Part shown: positions 1-11,201 of the stretch, piece after piece | How the letters are laid out: each line of letters starts with the position of its first letter | Position numbering within the stretch: position 1 is the first letter of the stretch | From: Stropharia rugosoannulata | Lineage: Eukaryota > Basidiomycota > Agaricomycetes > Agaricales > Strophariaceae | Assembly: GCA_028532985.1 (NCBI GenBank) | Contig: JANCIK010000005.1 | Span: 2,610,501-2,674,500, forward strand | Length of the DNA stretch: 64,000 bases | Reading direction: 5' to 3' | The notes under the pieces: model-generated | Databases searched by the model: none | What the model saw: only the letters and a program-made list of their open reading frames with translations | What the model was told of the DNA's origin: nothing | Translations under genes and position numbers: made by a program

Positions 1-929
1 CAGAGGCCGCCGCCTCCACCACGAAAATCTAGCCTGACCGCTTACCCTATTCTACAGCAGTCTCAGCTAACTACCGCAGCTACGCGAGACTTCTCTGCTG
101 CTCCCATCCATGCAAAGTTTGCGCATACTGATCCTTACTCCTCGGCATATATTAACCCGCCTATGCTTATTCCTGCTTCACAACCTAGGCCTCTACCAAC
201 GACGCCTCGACATTCTTACCAGAAATCCCCGAAGTCAGGCTATACTCATCCTACGTCGTCCTCCGTACCAGTGGAACCATCCCCTGGCCTGGCGTATGCT
301 CTTGCACCGCCACTTGGCTCAGGTGCGTCGGATGTAGATGACGTCATGGTGATTTCGGAAGGGGAGGAAGAGTCCCATGTCGGTGACGGCGGGTGGAAGC
401 TAGTACCTAAAGGATATGCTGCTCTTGGCTCCCCGGTCACGCCTCACGGTGGGAGAAGAGATCGCGCGAAGGACCGAGAGCAGGCACAGCAAATGAAGGA
501 AGAGAGGGATAGGATCCGGGCGATGCGCAGGAGGACAGCGGTGGATCGGAGTGGTGCGCTTTTTATTTATTCTGTAATACTGATGCAATAGCTGCTAACG
601 CATCCGTGGTGCTTTTAGAACTGCATTCTGCCGGGCTTGGATACGATGGTTCGAAAGGCATTGCGCTTAATGGGATTTCACGCATCGAGTCGGATACCAC
701 TATTTACGGGGACTCTGCTGTCGGTGTGGTGCGCAGCCGTACACTGCCTTCGCGGCGTAAGAACGGCGATAGCAGGCTCGATGATAAAGAAAACGCTATG
801 GCAGATCTACACTCTGAAAGCTCGAACTATCCGCGACCAATGGAAGTCCTTCCTAAATCAACAGACAAGGGGAGGGATAAACGGGTGCTCAAGAAACAGC
901 GGCGGGTATCATCTGATCATCGTGGTTAG
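1..929 (+). CDS. Partial 3' end of an unrecognised disordered-protein gene
   Basis: The window opens inside this gene; the frame is open from base 1. A first exon runs 1-553 and a second 619-929 (TAG stop). The intron 554-618 (65 bp) has a GTGCGC donor and a CTAAC branch site at 595-599, 20 bp before the TTAG acceptor, and the join restores the frame. The roughly 288 visible residues are low-complexity and Pro/Ser-rich at first, then have an acidic VISEGEEE patch, a charged Arg/Lys/Glu stretch (around residues 150-180) that may be helical, and a basic C-terminus ending RVSSDHRG. I recognise no domain; the domains that would name it lie off the left edge. An intron retained from 554 would reach a stop at 589-591. 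Confidence 0.7.
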
Positions 930-2238
930 GAGGAGCCGTGCTCATTTTTCTCTATTTTCTTTTTTCTTTAACTGCTTCATAATTGCATTTTTCACATCTT
1001 CGCGGACGACTGGCGATCTTTTCCTCTGCTTCTTGTGACCTTCAATATTTCTTCCTTCAGCTGGGCATTCATTTTTTGATTGCTTTTCGGCTCATTATAC
1101 CTGCCGTCACTCACGCCCTTACAGCTGGTTCAATGTCGCATCCCTTTTAGACAACCAGCATACACAGCTCAGCCTGACGTACTGCTTAACCAATTATCAG
1201 AGCATGGGCACCCAAGAAACCCTGATAGCATTCAGGCGACACGCTGCGACGAGCAAACATCTGGAACAAGAAAGTTGTACCAATATAATATGCAAAGTAT
1301 TTCCGAATTCACCTTACACCGGACTACATTCATTGTCGGCATTTTTGTATTCCTTTCGGACCATTACTAGTACCACGACCTATTACTACGACTACTCATA
1401 CGGTTGAGCCTTGATACGTACGATTCCTACATACGACTACATACACCTTTTATGATTAGAACGATTACTTTGGTAGTGACATTTGCATGCTACCAACTAT
1501 ATATGACGGAAATTTGATGCATTCAACTTGAGACTTGATCAGCATGCATTGTCAAAGGTGAGCGTTTCACCGCTTGGATCCATAACTGACGGGTTTCGAC
1601 GGCCAGAGACAGGCACATCTTTTGCATAGGTGTCTCCGTAGCAATCGTTTTCAGTTGGGGAAAATATTCTGATGGAAGGCGGCAACAAGTTAAAACTTAT
1701 GCAGCTCCAGCCCAGGTGGGGTGGTGCGAGAAGTCGGCAACAAGATGCGATCCTGCTGTGTGTAGTTATCTCCACGCCATAAATTATTAAACTAGGCGTG
1801 GTAATCGTCCGCAGTCCTACAAATTTACAATCTATAATTATCGGTGACGCGTCACAGATGGTCTGCCAGCAAGTTACAGGGAGGCTCTGCTGGTGGGCTG
1901 GAGATGTACAAGAAGGCTTACGGGCGCATGTCATTACTTGTGGGCGCCGATTTATCCGCGCTGGACAGGATTTGGGCATGTCACCAGGGTGTGTAGGACG
2001 CTATTTATAACCGCAGAGCAAAGCGTGGGATGATGGGGAGGATAATTATAGAAGGTCCCGTGTGGCCGAGAGCGTGCCTCTTAAGGGCAGTGCACCGGAA
2101 TAACCAACCAAACACTTGCTCGTGCGGCCTGCACGCCACTCTCTCCCTTCTTCCATCTATACTTTCTGCATCTCCCCTCTGCGCCCCAGGCCGCCGCCCA
2201 GCTCTCAGGGACAAAGCCGCGATATACTCATTGCAGCC
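930..2238. other. Intergenic: 3' UTR and promoter of the GH17 gene
   Basis: No supported gene. The first 100 bases are T-rich and look like a 3' UTR. Short frames on both strands (for example 1539-1979 minus) have no recognisable motif and no splice-supported extension. A TATTTATAA element at about 2002-2010 and a pyrimidine-rich tract at 2140-2200 lie upstream of the GH17 start and are plausible promoter parts. Confidence 0.5.
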
Positions 2239-4611
2239 ATGGACCGATCATACCGCGATAACCCGTTTGAACCAAGGCAGAGCGATAGCGACTTGACGCG
2301 GAACTACGACAGCCAAGTGGTGCGTATTGTCTCACTTTTCTGCACCCATTATATTCTCTCCTAGCCTGTGCGCCATGAATGTGCAACTTTCCGTGCTCAC
2401 CCGCGTTCTCGCCTGGCGCATTCGTCATCTGTGCCACCTCCGACTGACACTTGTCTTCCCCGGTCTGATTAGCCCGCATCGCACGCCGGCCGGGCATACA
2501 GCAATATACCCCTCGGGAACGTATATAACTCGAACCCTACCACCCCGTACCAGCCAGTTGGGGGCAGCCACGGACCCTTTGGTGCAGAGTCGACGGACGA
2601 CCTTGCTACTCCCGTTGCGGGCAACTTTGGCAGTCGCGCATCGCCTTTCACAGGTGGAGCAGGCGCAGGAATGTCCTCAAACACATCACGCGAGTTCAAC
2701 GGCGGGTCCTACGAACCCAAGCTAGGCGCATACGCTACAGGCTCTCGATGGCGCGAGTCCCCGCCACCAAAGTCGAACCGCAAGAAATGGATTGTAAGTC
2801 TTTTTTCCGTTGCGCCTTTGTCATGATGCCATTTATAATCGCTGTCACTCATTTTCTTCCCTCGGCTACTTATATAGGTAATAGGCCTCATTGTCGCTGT
2901 GGCGGGCATCATCATAATTGCTGTTATCGTCGGCGTAGTCGTTTCAGGTACCAAGAAAAATAACAAGAACCTGTCCGTGAACGGTTCAACTGGGGCGTCG
3001 GCGAATGCGACTGTTCAGCAGACTGATCCAAATGATCCGAGTAAATTCACTAAGGATCCGAACTTACACCAGTCTTTCTATGGACTTGCCTACACTCCTG
3101 TGGGGTCGCAGCTTCCAAATTGTGGGAATAGTCTTGGTATGTCTAAGCAGAGTGATGTAGTTTCCCCACTTATTGTTGTTCGTTTGTAGCTGCTGTTATT
3201 CAAGACATTCAGGTGCGTTCTTAAAGGTACAACGGCGACGATAATGTTCATAATGCTTGGCTGGCTCGACGTTCATAGATAATGTCGCAGCTTACTCCTG
3301 TGATTATTCAAATTTACCCTTCATTCCACTTTTATGCTGACATGTGCTGGAAACGCAGCGTGTTCGTCTATATGGCGCTGATTGCAACCAGTCTGCCTTG
3401 GTGGTACGTTACGCTTAAGTACAATCACTTGCATGGTCTGACATGACACTGTATCACGCCAGCTGGAAGCCATCAAGCAGACCAAAGTGAACATGACAGT
3501 GTTTCTGGGTAACTATCCTATTCCAACAGACGGTGGTGCTGCATACACGAGGCAGCGCAATGAGATTCAAAGTGCTCTTACGACATACGGTACCAGCAAC
3601 ATTGGAGGTATTACTGTTGGAAATGAATTCATGCTCAAGTATGTTCTTAACCTCTCGCTTATATGACGGTGTCTGACGTGACTGTCGATAGCTATGTCAC
3701 CCAAAACGGCATCACGGACGTCAACAGCGCTGCTGCGAACGTGGGCGCTCAAATTCTGCTTGGCAACATCCAGGATACACAGCAAATGCTGACAACAATG
3801 GGTATCAGCCTGCCAGTCGGAAATGCTGATGCTGGTAGCTACTTCAATAATGAAGTCTTGGCCGCTGTCAACTACGGAGTGCGCAGATGACATTTCCCTA
3901 TGTACCACAACACGACGCTGACAGATGACTATTAGATGGCCAATGTGCATCCGTGGTTTGCGAATGTATCGGCTGACGACTCGGCGTCCTGGACAGCGAC
4001 TTTCTTCCAACAGCAGGACGTAGCGCTAGCTCAAGGTTTGGCGAATAACGCGACGATGTACATCGCAGAGACAGGGTGGCCCACTGTAAGCTAAACAAAT
4101 ACTTACGATACCGATTCGAACAAGGCTCATAATACAAACAATGCAGAAATCATCCGACGCCGGCAATGCATCCAATGGTCCATCTACTGCATCGATTCCC
4201 AATCTCCAGGTCAGTCTTAGGGAGTACTCCAGTCCACTGCTCATGTTCTGACCTCCATCTCAAGATTTTCTTGAATAACTTCGTTTGTCAAGCTAATACT
4301 AATGGAACCGGATACTTCTTCTTTGAGGTTAGTTTCTCTCATATTTCTGCCGGGTATGTCATTATCTGAACCGTCCTTTTTTAGTTTGCAGACGAGGAGT
4401 GGAAGGTACTTTGTGCATCTTCCGATCGTTTGTAACATTGCTCACGCCAGTTTTAGGATCAACAATTCGGAGGTGTCGAAGGCTGGTGGGGACTCTTCAA
4501 CCAGGAGTAAGTAACCAATCCAGTTTAAATCGACACGCGTTAACAACATTATCATCTTCTAGTCGTACCCTCAAAACCGGAATCACGATACCCAACTGTC
4601 AAACTCCCTGA
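2239..4611 (+). CDS. Membrane-anchored GH17 glucan endo-1,3-beta-glucosidase-like protein
   Basis: Predicted cell-wall beta-1,3-glucan hydrolase or transglycosylase of family GH17. About 14 exons give roughly 502 residues. The N-terminal ~130 residues are cytoplasmic-type and disordered. A single membrane segment follows (exon at 2878, preceded by Lys-Lys-Trp, rich in Ile/Val), giving type II topology; a Ser/Thr/Asn linker and the catalytic domain come next. Family signatures seen: RVRLYGADCNQ, the acid/base region TVGNEFM, and the nucleophile region AETGWP, ending in GWWGLF and a C-terminal Cys. Exons: 2878-3136, 3190-3212, 3279-3299, 3359-3403, 3463-3638, 3692-3878, 3936-4085, 4147-4209, 4265-4327, 4385-4405, 4457-4506, 4563-4611. 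The first intron is the uncertain part: 2320-2472 fits phase but is long at 153 bp, and the 2473-2793 exon depends on it. Confidence 0.9.
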
Positions 4612-5191
4612 ACAGCTAATTTTTGATACCACCGACAATGGACTCCTCCGCACGCATGGACTACAGGCTTCAGACTTTTTTCTAAATATCCATTCACCGC
4701 AAGACATTATTTAATATGTCTCGGACAGACTCTTTTGCTGCACACCGTTACTTATGCCTCCTCGCCTTTTTTGGTACTTTATTACCAGCCTAGCATCTTC
4801 GCTCATTTACTATACTACGACCATTACACATTGCCACCATCGTCATTGCCAGCTAGGCCTTACAACCTCTTTTAAAACACTCAGACACTGCTCACAGTGC
4901 ATCTTGTATGTATAATTACATATGACGTCAATCATGATCCCTCCTACATTCCACGATTTTTCTGTCTTATTTCCCGCTGGAAACCTACAGCCAAGGACAG
5001 CCAACGACTCGGAAAGGGGATTCGGGACTATGGAGTAAGATTAACACCACGGTTTAATAACGTTTGATACTCGGCTGTAGCGTACTGTATCACTATCAGA
5101 CTAATGGCTAATAGCTATCAGTCAACCATACAAAATTCAAACGTAAAATTTAAATGCAAGTGTACACATGTGTAAAAAGAAGTAAAAATAG
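4612..5191. other. Intergenic between GH17 and tRNA-Pro
   Basis: 3' UTR and spacer. No open frame with coding character and no recognisable element; AT-rich towards the tRNA gene. Confidence 0.5.
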
Positions 5192-5290
5192 GGGCCCAAC
5201 CGGGAATTGAACCCGGGACCACGCACATTTGAACTCCGGTTAGGAGCGGAATAACCCGAAGCGCGTATCATACTACTAGACCATTAGGCC
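5192..5290 (-). tRNA. tRNA-Pro (CGG) with an intron
   Basis: Reading the minus strand, GGCCTAA at the 5' end pairs with TTGGGCC at the 3' end (one G-U) and leaves discriminator C. The T arm is CCCGG-TTCAATT-CCGGG. The D arm contains GGTCTAGTAGTATGA. The anticodon stem CGCGC pairs with GTGCG around loop TTCGGGT, so the anticodon is CGG (proline). About 27 extra bases interrupt the sequence just after the anticodon, at the canonical 37/38 position of nuclear tRNA introns; mature length is about 72. The intron can pair CTCC with GGAG and also holds CCGG, consistent with the extended anticodon helix recognised by tRNA splicing endonuclease. Transcribed away from the NOM1 gene. Confidence 0.93.
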
Positions 5291-5432
5291 GATGGAAGCA
5301 TTTCAGGTTGTTGTCAGTTGTCGCATAACCCTGTACTTTCTACTCGCCATCTCCCGCGCCATGATCATCTTTGGCTAAGAATAACTACCTTGTAACTACC
5401 CGCGAACTTCTTCAATCTCATTCTCGCGTCAA

Positions 5433-8400
5433 ATGCCTGTGAGGAAGAAAACTTCGACTACCCGCCTCCCGCAGACTCTGCAGCAGCAGATTGAAGAATC
5501 GAGCAGTACGTGGATTTTCATAGGGATGGCGGCCCAAGATCCTGAATGTGCGTATAGGCAATGATCACCCCCAGCACCACCGCCGTGCGCAGCCCGGTTC
5601 GCGTAAGGAGGCGCGCAAGCAGAGTCGCAATGCACAGAAGATGAGGAAGGCCGAGTATTTCTCGCAAAACCCTAGGAAACGTGGAGCTGAATCTGAGCAT
5701 AACGAATCTCCGCAACGGAAAAAGATCAGGCAGGAGGACGCCGCCCCGAGCAAGGTCGTGAATCTGCCTGCTAAATCTGCTGCTTCTGGGGGAAAGGACG
5801 GTGGGGTCTTTACTGAAGTAAAGGCGCAGAAGACACCTGCGCCTGCGCCTGACTCGGCTTCTACGAAAACGCCCAAGCCCAAGAGTGCTGCCCTCAAAAA
5901 GCGCGTGAAGCCGGACGCGGTTCCTTTGTTACGAGATGTGCAGGAGGAAAAAGAGGATGCGTACATTGCCTACCTGGAGGCGCAGCTTGGGCTGGGGAAG
6001 TCTGGGAAGAAGAAATCTAAGAAAAAGGAAGAAGACGATGGCTTAGGCGGTGCGTTAATGCATTCCGAAGAATGAATGAACTCTCATTGTGAATCCCCGT
6101 AGACCTTATGGATTGGGCCGACTCTTTCGTTGCACCCACCACAAATGTATGCTACCTCGTGCGTTGGGGAGCACAATTGCTGACCATATATTCCAGCGCT
6201 CCCCGGAAATCAACTCTGCACCAAGCGCGTCTGGTGAAGATTCGGGCGAAGGCACTGAAGAGTACGAGTCTGAAGAGGAATGGCAAGGGATCACCAATGC
6301 TGAAAATGCTGGATCTGAACCCGATTCAGATGCAAGTGAGGATGAAGAGGATGAAGCGAAACCAGGACCTGTCAAACCGGCTGTAACTGGTTAGTTTGGC
6401 CTACTCTAATCACATGGATTCATTCATCTAACGAATGTAGGCGCCTACGTTCCGCCACACTTACGAAAGGCCCAAGATTCAAATTCTGAATCCATGCAGA
6501 AATTAACTAGGCAACTGAAAGGTCTACTCAATCGGTATGTCTAAGCAGTACTTCTCCTGTTATTGGCTAACCCACTTCTCCAGTATGAGCGAGCAAAATA
6601 TAGGCTCAATCGTTGACAACTGTGAAGAAATATACAGGGAATATCGCAGAAATGGTGATAACATTAGTTGTGTGCTACTTCACGTACTCAGTACTAATGC
6701 TGCATGGATGCAGATGTCACGTCTACCTTAACCTCACTTATCATAGATGGAATATGCTCACACTCCTCGTTATTGGATTCCTACGTGGTTTTATATGCGG
6801 CGTTCGTCTCCAGTTTACACAAAGTAATTGGCATCGAATTTGGTCTGTGTTTTGTATACTCCCTCAATGAAACATACTTACGTTCGTGTAGCCGCTCACT
6901 TTGTGCAGACCTCTGTTGCCACTTACGAGAAATTCTATGGGAGTATTTCTTTGCCATCCGATGTATCAGAACAAGAAGGGAAAGAGTGCTCAAATATGCT
7001 TGTGCTAATATCGGAACTATACAACTTTCAAGTTATCTCCTCGGTCCTCGTGTTCGACATTATTCGCAATCTGCTCAACGGGGACTTGACTGAGTTTAAC
7101 GTCGAATTATTGCTCAAGCTCGTTCGTAGTATGTATCATCTCTTTCGTCAAGCTCACCTGTATTGACGCGTTTGGCTATACAGACTCTGGCCAACAATTG
7201 AGACAAGACGATCCTACAGCATTAAAGGATATAATCGAAATTGTACAAGGCAGAATAACAGCTGGGGAAAACATTTCCAGGTATGTCTCCCGGCGCATAG
7301 AATTATTCATTTAATTTTAATGTGTATGCACGAATGTGTCATTTGCATCCTTACAGTTCGCGCACCCGCTTCATGATTGAGACTTTGACCAATTTGAAAA
7401 ATAACAAGCTCAAGAGAAACGTTACTCAAAATCAGGGCGGCGCCGCTGTCGAGAGAATGAAAAAATTCTTGTCCGGTCTTACGAAGTCTCGACATGGTAA
7501 GTCATACCTGCGTCATAGATTTCACACTTATAGACCTTTTACGACGCAGTTCTTGCTCATGAACCCTTGCGCGTCTCCCTTGAGGACCTTCATTCTGCAG
7601 AAACAAAGGGGAAATGGTGGCTCGTGGGAGCAGCCTGGGGTGGAGATCCGCTGGTCGACAAGCAAGCAGAATTGACTAAACCTGCCGCCAAAGTGGTGGA
7701 ACAATCAAACGTCTTAACTGAGTCCGCTAATCTCGTCAAGCTCGCTCGTGCCCAGGGCATGAATACTGACATCCGTCGGAGCATCTTCATTGTGCTAATG
7801 AGTAGCGATGTTAGAAACTGCCGTCTTCCTATGTGTCCTGTTGCTGATCTACGCATTATCTCTAGGATTATATTGATGCATGTGAACGCCTGTCACAGCT
7901 GAACCTCACTGAAGTCCAACAACGCGAAATCATTCGCGTGTTGTTGCACTGTTGCGGAAATGTAGGCGCCTTATTCTCATTTATTGTATCCAATTCATTA
8001 ATCATTATGTTGTAGGAAAGGGCATATAACCCTTACTATACGCTAGTCTGCCAACAACTTTGTCGCACATCTCATGCGTACAAAATTACATTACAATTCA
8101 GCCTCTGGGATTTCCTGCGCGATCTTGGAGAGAAGAACGTTGGAGGCACCGCTGTTATCAGGAATGCAGATGACCACGACTTCGACATTAAAAGCATATC
8201 CGAGAATCGCCTGCGCAACGTTGCCAGGGCGTATGCTTGGTGGATTTCCAAGGATTGCCTGACTTTGTTGATTCTAAAGGTAGATCATTCTTATGTTAGA
8301 TACGAACCACGTTCTGATAAGATTGAATAGCCCATAGACTTTACAACTCTCAAACCACGTACGCAAGAATTTTTGAAGGAGCTATTCATTCAAATCTTCG

Positions 8401-8657
8401 TGAACAGTCAACGGATGACACCGTTAGTTCAAATGGATATGAGTGGCTTAACATTTAGCAGGAATCGCAGCCCGATCGAGGAGATCTTCATGAAGGCTAC
8501 CCGGGTACAAGCTCTGGCTATGGGACTTGTATATTTCTTGTCGACAATGTCCAAAAAAGCCAATACTGATGACGACTTGGGCAAATTTGGTCGATGGGCT
8601 GCGGGTGTGGCGCAGGAGACGTTGCGTACCTCGGTCGATCTGGTATCACTGGCGTAG
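5433..8657 (+). CDS. SGD1: NOM1/Sgd1-like nucleolar protein (MIF4G + MA3 domains)
   Basis: Predicted nucleolar factor for 40S ribosome biogenesis; in animals NOM1 recruits PP1 and in yeast Sgd1 is essential (family knowledge). Fourteen exons join in phase to 838 residues. Order: basic N-terminus (about 1-110) rich in Lys/Arg, acidic DGLGDLMDWADSF region, the family signature AYVPPHLRK near residue 270, a helical MIF4G domain (about 290-510), then an MA3 domain beginning near DIRRSIFIVLMSSD (about 598-715) and a helical C-terminus. Exons: 5433-5505, 5558-6049, 6103-6146, 6197-6389, 6441-6534, 6584-6654, 6714-6842, 6892-7128, 7184-7280, 7357-7496, 7550-7809, 7866-7961, 8016-8279, 8331-8657. All introns are 50-75 bp. 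No frame break is seen. It ends 24 bp from the convergent methyltransferase stop. Confidence 0.95.
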
Positions 8658-8681
8658 GATATATGTTACCTGATATGCAGT

Positions 8682-9597
8682 TCATTTTTTCACAAAAGCC
8701 ACGCTTGAGCAGCTGCTCCCTGTCACTCCCCCGAAGCTGAAAACAGGGTACTGTATGCGTGAACTAAAGGTTGCCACGAGATAAATTTGTGCTTTTACAG
8801 CAAGTCAAGAAAGACTCACTGGTACACAAGCCCTGTGTCCTCTGTGATAAACGTCGCTTTTAACTCGTCTTCCGTAAAATTGCAAGCTGAATCATTTGTT
8901 GAGACCGCTTGGATATACAAAAGACTGCTCGGGTACTTACAGGTGATGAGGAAGTAACCTCCAGATTTCAGCAATCGAGCCACGCGACTGGGGTAACTCC
9001 AAGTGGGCGATCTCCCTTGATCGTCCTTCTCCCCAAGGGCAATAGCATCATACGTGCCTTTGTCCAGCAATACATCCCAAACGTCTGGTTGACCGTCTGG
9101 AGAGGCTGAAGGCGCTTGGGGCTCCTCAGTAAGAAAATCGCATTGGGAAAACTTGATGTCCACGCCGTTACGCGTTACAGCGATCTCTTGGGCGAGTTTT
9201 ACTGCGCCTGCGCTGTAGTCTATACCATGTAGTAGGGATGGCTGATACCCTGCGTCAAAAAGGCCGAAAAGAAGTGTCCCATTTCCGCTCCCTACTTCCA
9301 GTATTGACGCGTTGACGAATGGCGGTACGTATTTAAGTGCCCAGTCTACCATCTTTTCTACGCTTTCCGCGCCGAACCTAGTTTTGTGCCTCTTAGGTCT
9401 AGTACTTGAATTTACAGCCTATACACTTACCAGATCTCACCTTCGTCTCCTATTTCTTCGAAATTCGCGAGCTCATCTTCATAGACGCTGTCCCAGCTTG
9501 GAAAAAGCGCTTCTATGTCAATGGACCGTACGCCTCAGTAGCTTTCTTGGGCTCACTGTTCTTTGGTGCCCAGTTTCGATGGCTCAAATGTGCTCAT
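8682..9597 (-). CDS. EFM4: EFM4/METTL10-type protein-lysine methyltransferase
   Basis: Predicted cytosolic SAM-dependent methyltransferase of the family that methylates a lysine of elongation factor eEF1A (yeast Efm4/See1, human METTL10/EEF1AKMT2). Five exons give 230 residues, a normal length: 9557-9597, 9431-9496, 8941-9377, 8820-8886, 8682-8763. Seen in order: LGTKEHWDSVYE N-terminal signature, EIWFG, SAM motif I ILEVGSGNG, the post-I GIDYS, and the family-typical LDKGTYDAIAL, then FLITSCNFTEDEL and a C-terminal FSFGG...SSVAF block. The last intron must be removed: without it a TGA follows VYQ and the conserved C-terminal block is lost. The first intron ends in AAG rather than the more common CAG or TAG. 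Tail-to-tail with NOM1, so their 3' UTRs must overlap. Confidence 0.93.
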
Positions 9598-11201
9598 GAT
9601 TGACTTTTGCCGTTGTTTACTGAGGATGGACAAGGCTGGCTTTGACTAAGTGCACCTTGGAAGACGAAAGCGAGATAAGATCAAGTAGACAAAAACGCCA
9701 AGGAAATGCCATAATGCCTTGTCATTTCTTTTTCTATTTTAGGAATTGAGGACTGCTGTGTACTCTTCCCTGTGGAGTACACGTAAGTTGAATATGATAA
9801 AAGAAACCAAACCCTCTGTGTAGTCTGAGTACACTCTGTGGCATGTACGGATTAAACTGTGAAGCTGGCGTAGTAGGAAAGCAGAACTGACTAGATTGAT
9901 GTTTACCCACAAGATTTATTACTACGAGGGAGTTTTATCATTTATCAAATAAGACAATCAAAGCTACTTGGCCAGAGCTGCATTCCGGCTAGAAGCCTCG
10001 ATCAGAAAGCCACATAGTGTGTATGATGCTCTCGCGGCATGAGGCTTTATCTATCTATCTTCTCGCAAGAACGAGGGGACCTTTGTATGTGCTGCGAATT
10101 ACTTAGCACGGCGAGTCTGGATACGGTAGTAGATATCTTGGTAAACCTCGCAGTTTTCTCACTCGTGGTAAGGTCAATTGTCGGAGAGTTAACAGGACGG
10201 TTTGAACGCAATTTTCTGATGAACTTACAGTGAAAGCAAAAAAATCCATTCCCTTTTTGGCAGTTTGCGACGTAGACTTCGTACAATCTGCAGCTAGCAA
10301 GCCATTAATCACCCAATCTATAAAATATAACAGAAAGAGGGGGCCTGTGAGCAAGAATAGCCGTAGTGTGGTTTGTTGAAGCGGACAAGGTTTGGCGATA
10401 ACCAAGCTCCAGAAGGTTCTTGTGAGAGTGACCAAACCCCCAGCCACCGTGCTTGAAATATGTTTTCATAGCCTTATCCTATGAGAAGTGTCTAGAGTAC
10501 CACGACGGGCCATTGATCATCCATGATCGAAGCTCGACAAAATTGAAGAAGCTGAGAAGAGTCGATGATATTGGAATTGTGACAAGAAGCTTGTAAGAAG
10601 CCAACAAAACAAAACGATAAGGTGTGTTATTAGTTTCATAAATATCCCATATCATCGCATTGGAGAACTAATGCACGAAACTTGTTGGACACCTGAGTAG
10701 TAGAATAAATGTGTTATGAAACTTGCACCTAGAAGCCTGCTCTAGTGTTTGTTTTCTGCTCATGCGTTGGCAAATATAGCCTACGATGTTAAATTCAGAC
10801 AACTAACAAAAGACAGTCGTGGGAAGATGGGCGTTAGGCGTTTGAGGACGTTTAGTAGCAACAAGTAACATGGCGCTTGGAATTTGGAAAGCTTCATGAG
10901 GTTGATAATTGCAATTTACTGCGATGGTGACGGTCAACCTCAACGTTCAAAAGCTCAGTTGTCCGTATGTCCGCCGCGTCAAGGCGGATCAACCGGTCCA
11001 TGGCACGAGGCCGCGCCGATATCATCTAATTTATTTCTGCCAGTTTCCCTATCCCCATCTTTATCGTGACTCAGACGTATATTCCCAGGTCTTCCTCTCA
11101 ACTTCAGATATTCTCTCTGACTGTGAGCTATATTGAATTGATACCACTGGAAGCTTACAGCTTTCAGTCTAGACCCCTGTACTGACAAGCTTACTCTGAC
11201 A
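9598..11201. other. Intergenic, no supported gene
   Basis: Head-to-head spacer of 1.6 kb between the EFM4 and aminotransferase starts, so both promoters should lie here. A short minus-strand frame beginning at ATG 10469 (about 55 codons) and an overlapping hydrophobic frame at 10103-10447 were examined. Neither shows a recognisable family or a splice chain I can defend. Confidence 0.45.

Noticed and set aside
1539..1979. 146-codon minus-strand frame upstream of GH17
   Set aside because: No domain, odd Cys/Pro/Arg composition, overlaps a plus-strand frame of similar quality, and no splice partners.
8816..8820. TGA directly after VYQ taken as the end of the EFM4-like protein
   Set aside because: Splicing from 8819 to 8764 restores the frame and adds the conserved SFGG...SSVAF ending, so the early stop is intronic.
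10103..10469. Hydrophobic minus-strand frames that could be a small mitochondrial protein
   Set aside because: The ATG at 10469 and the hydrophobic frame are in different phases, I found no convincing intron to join them, and I recognise no family.
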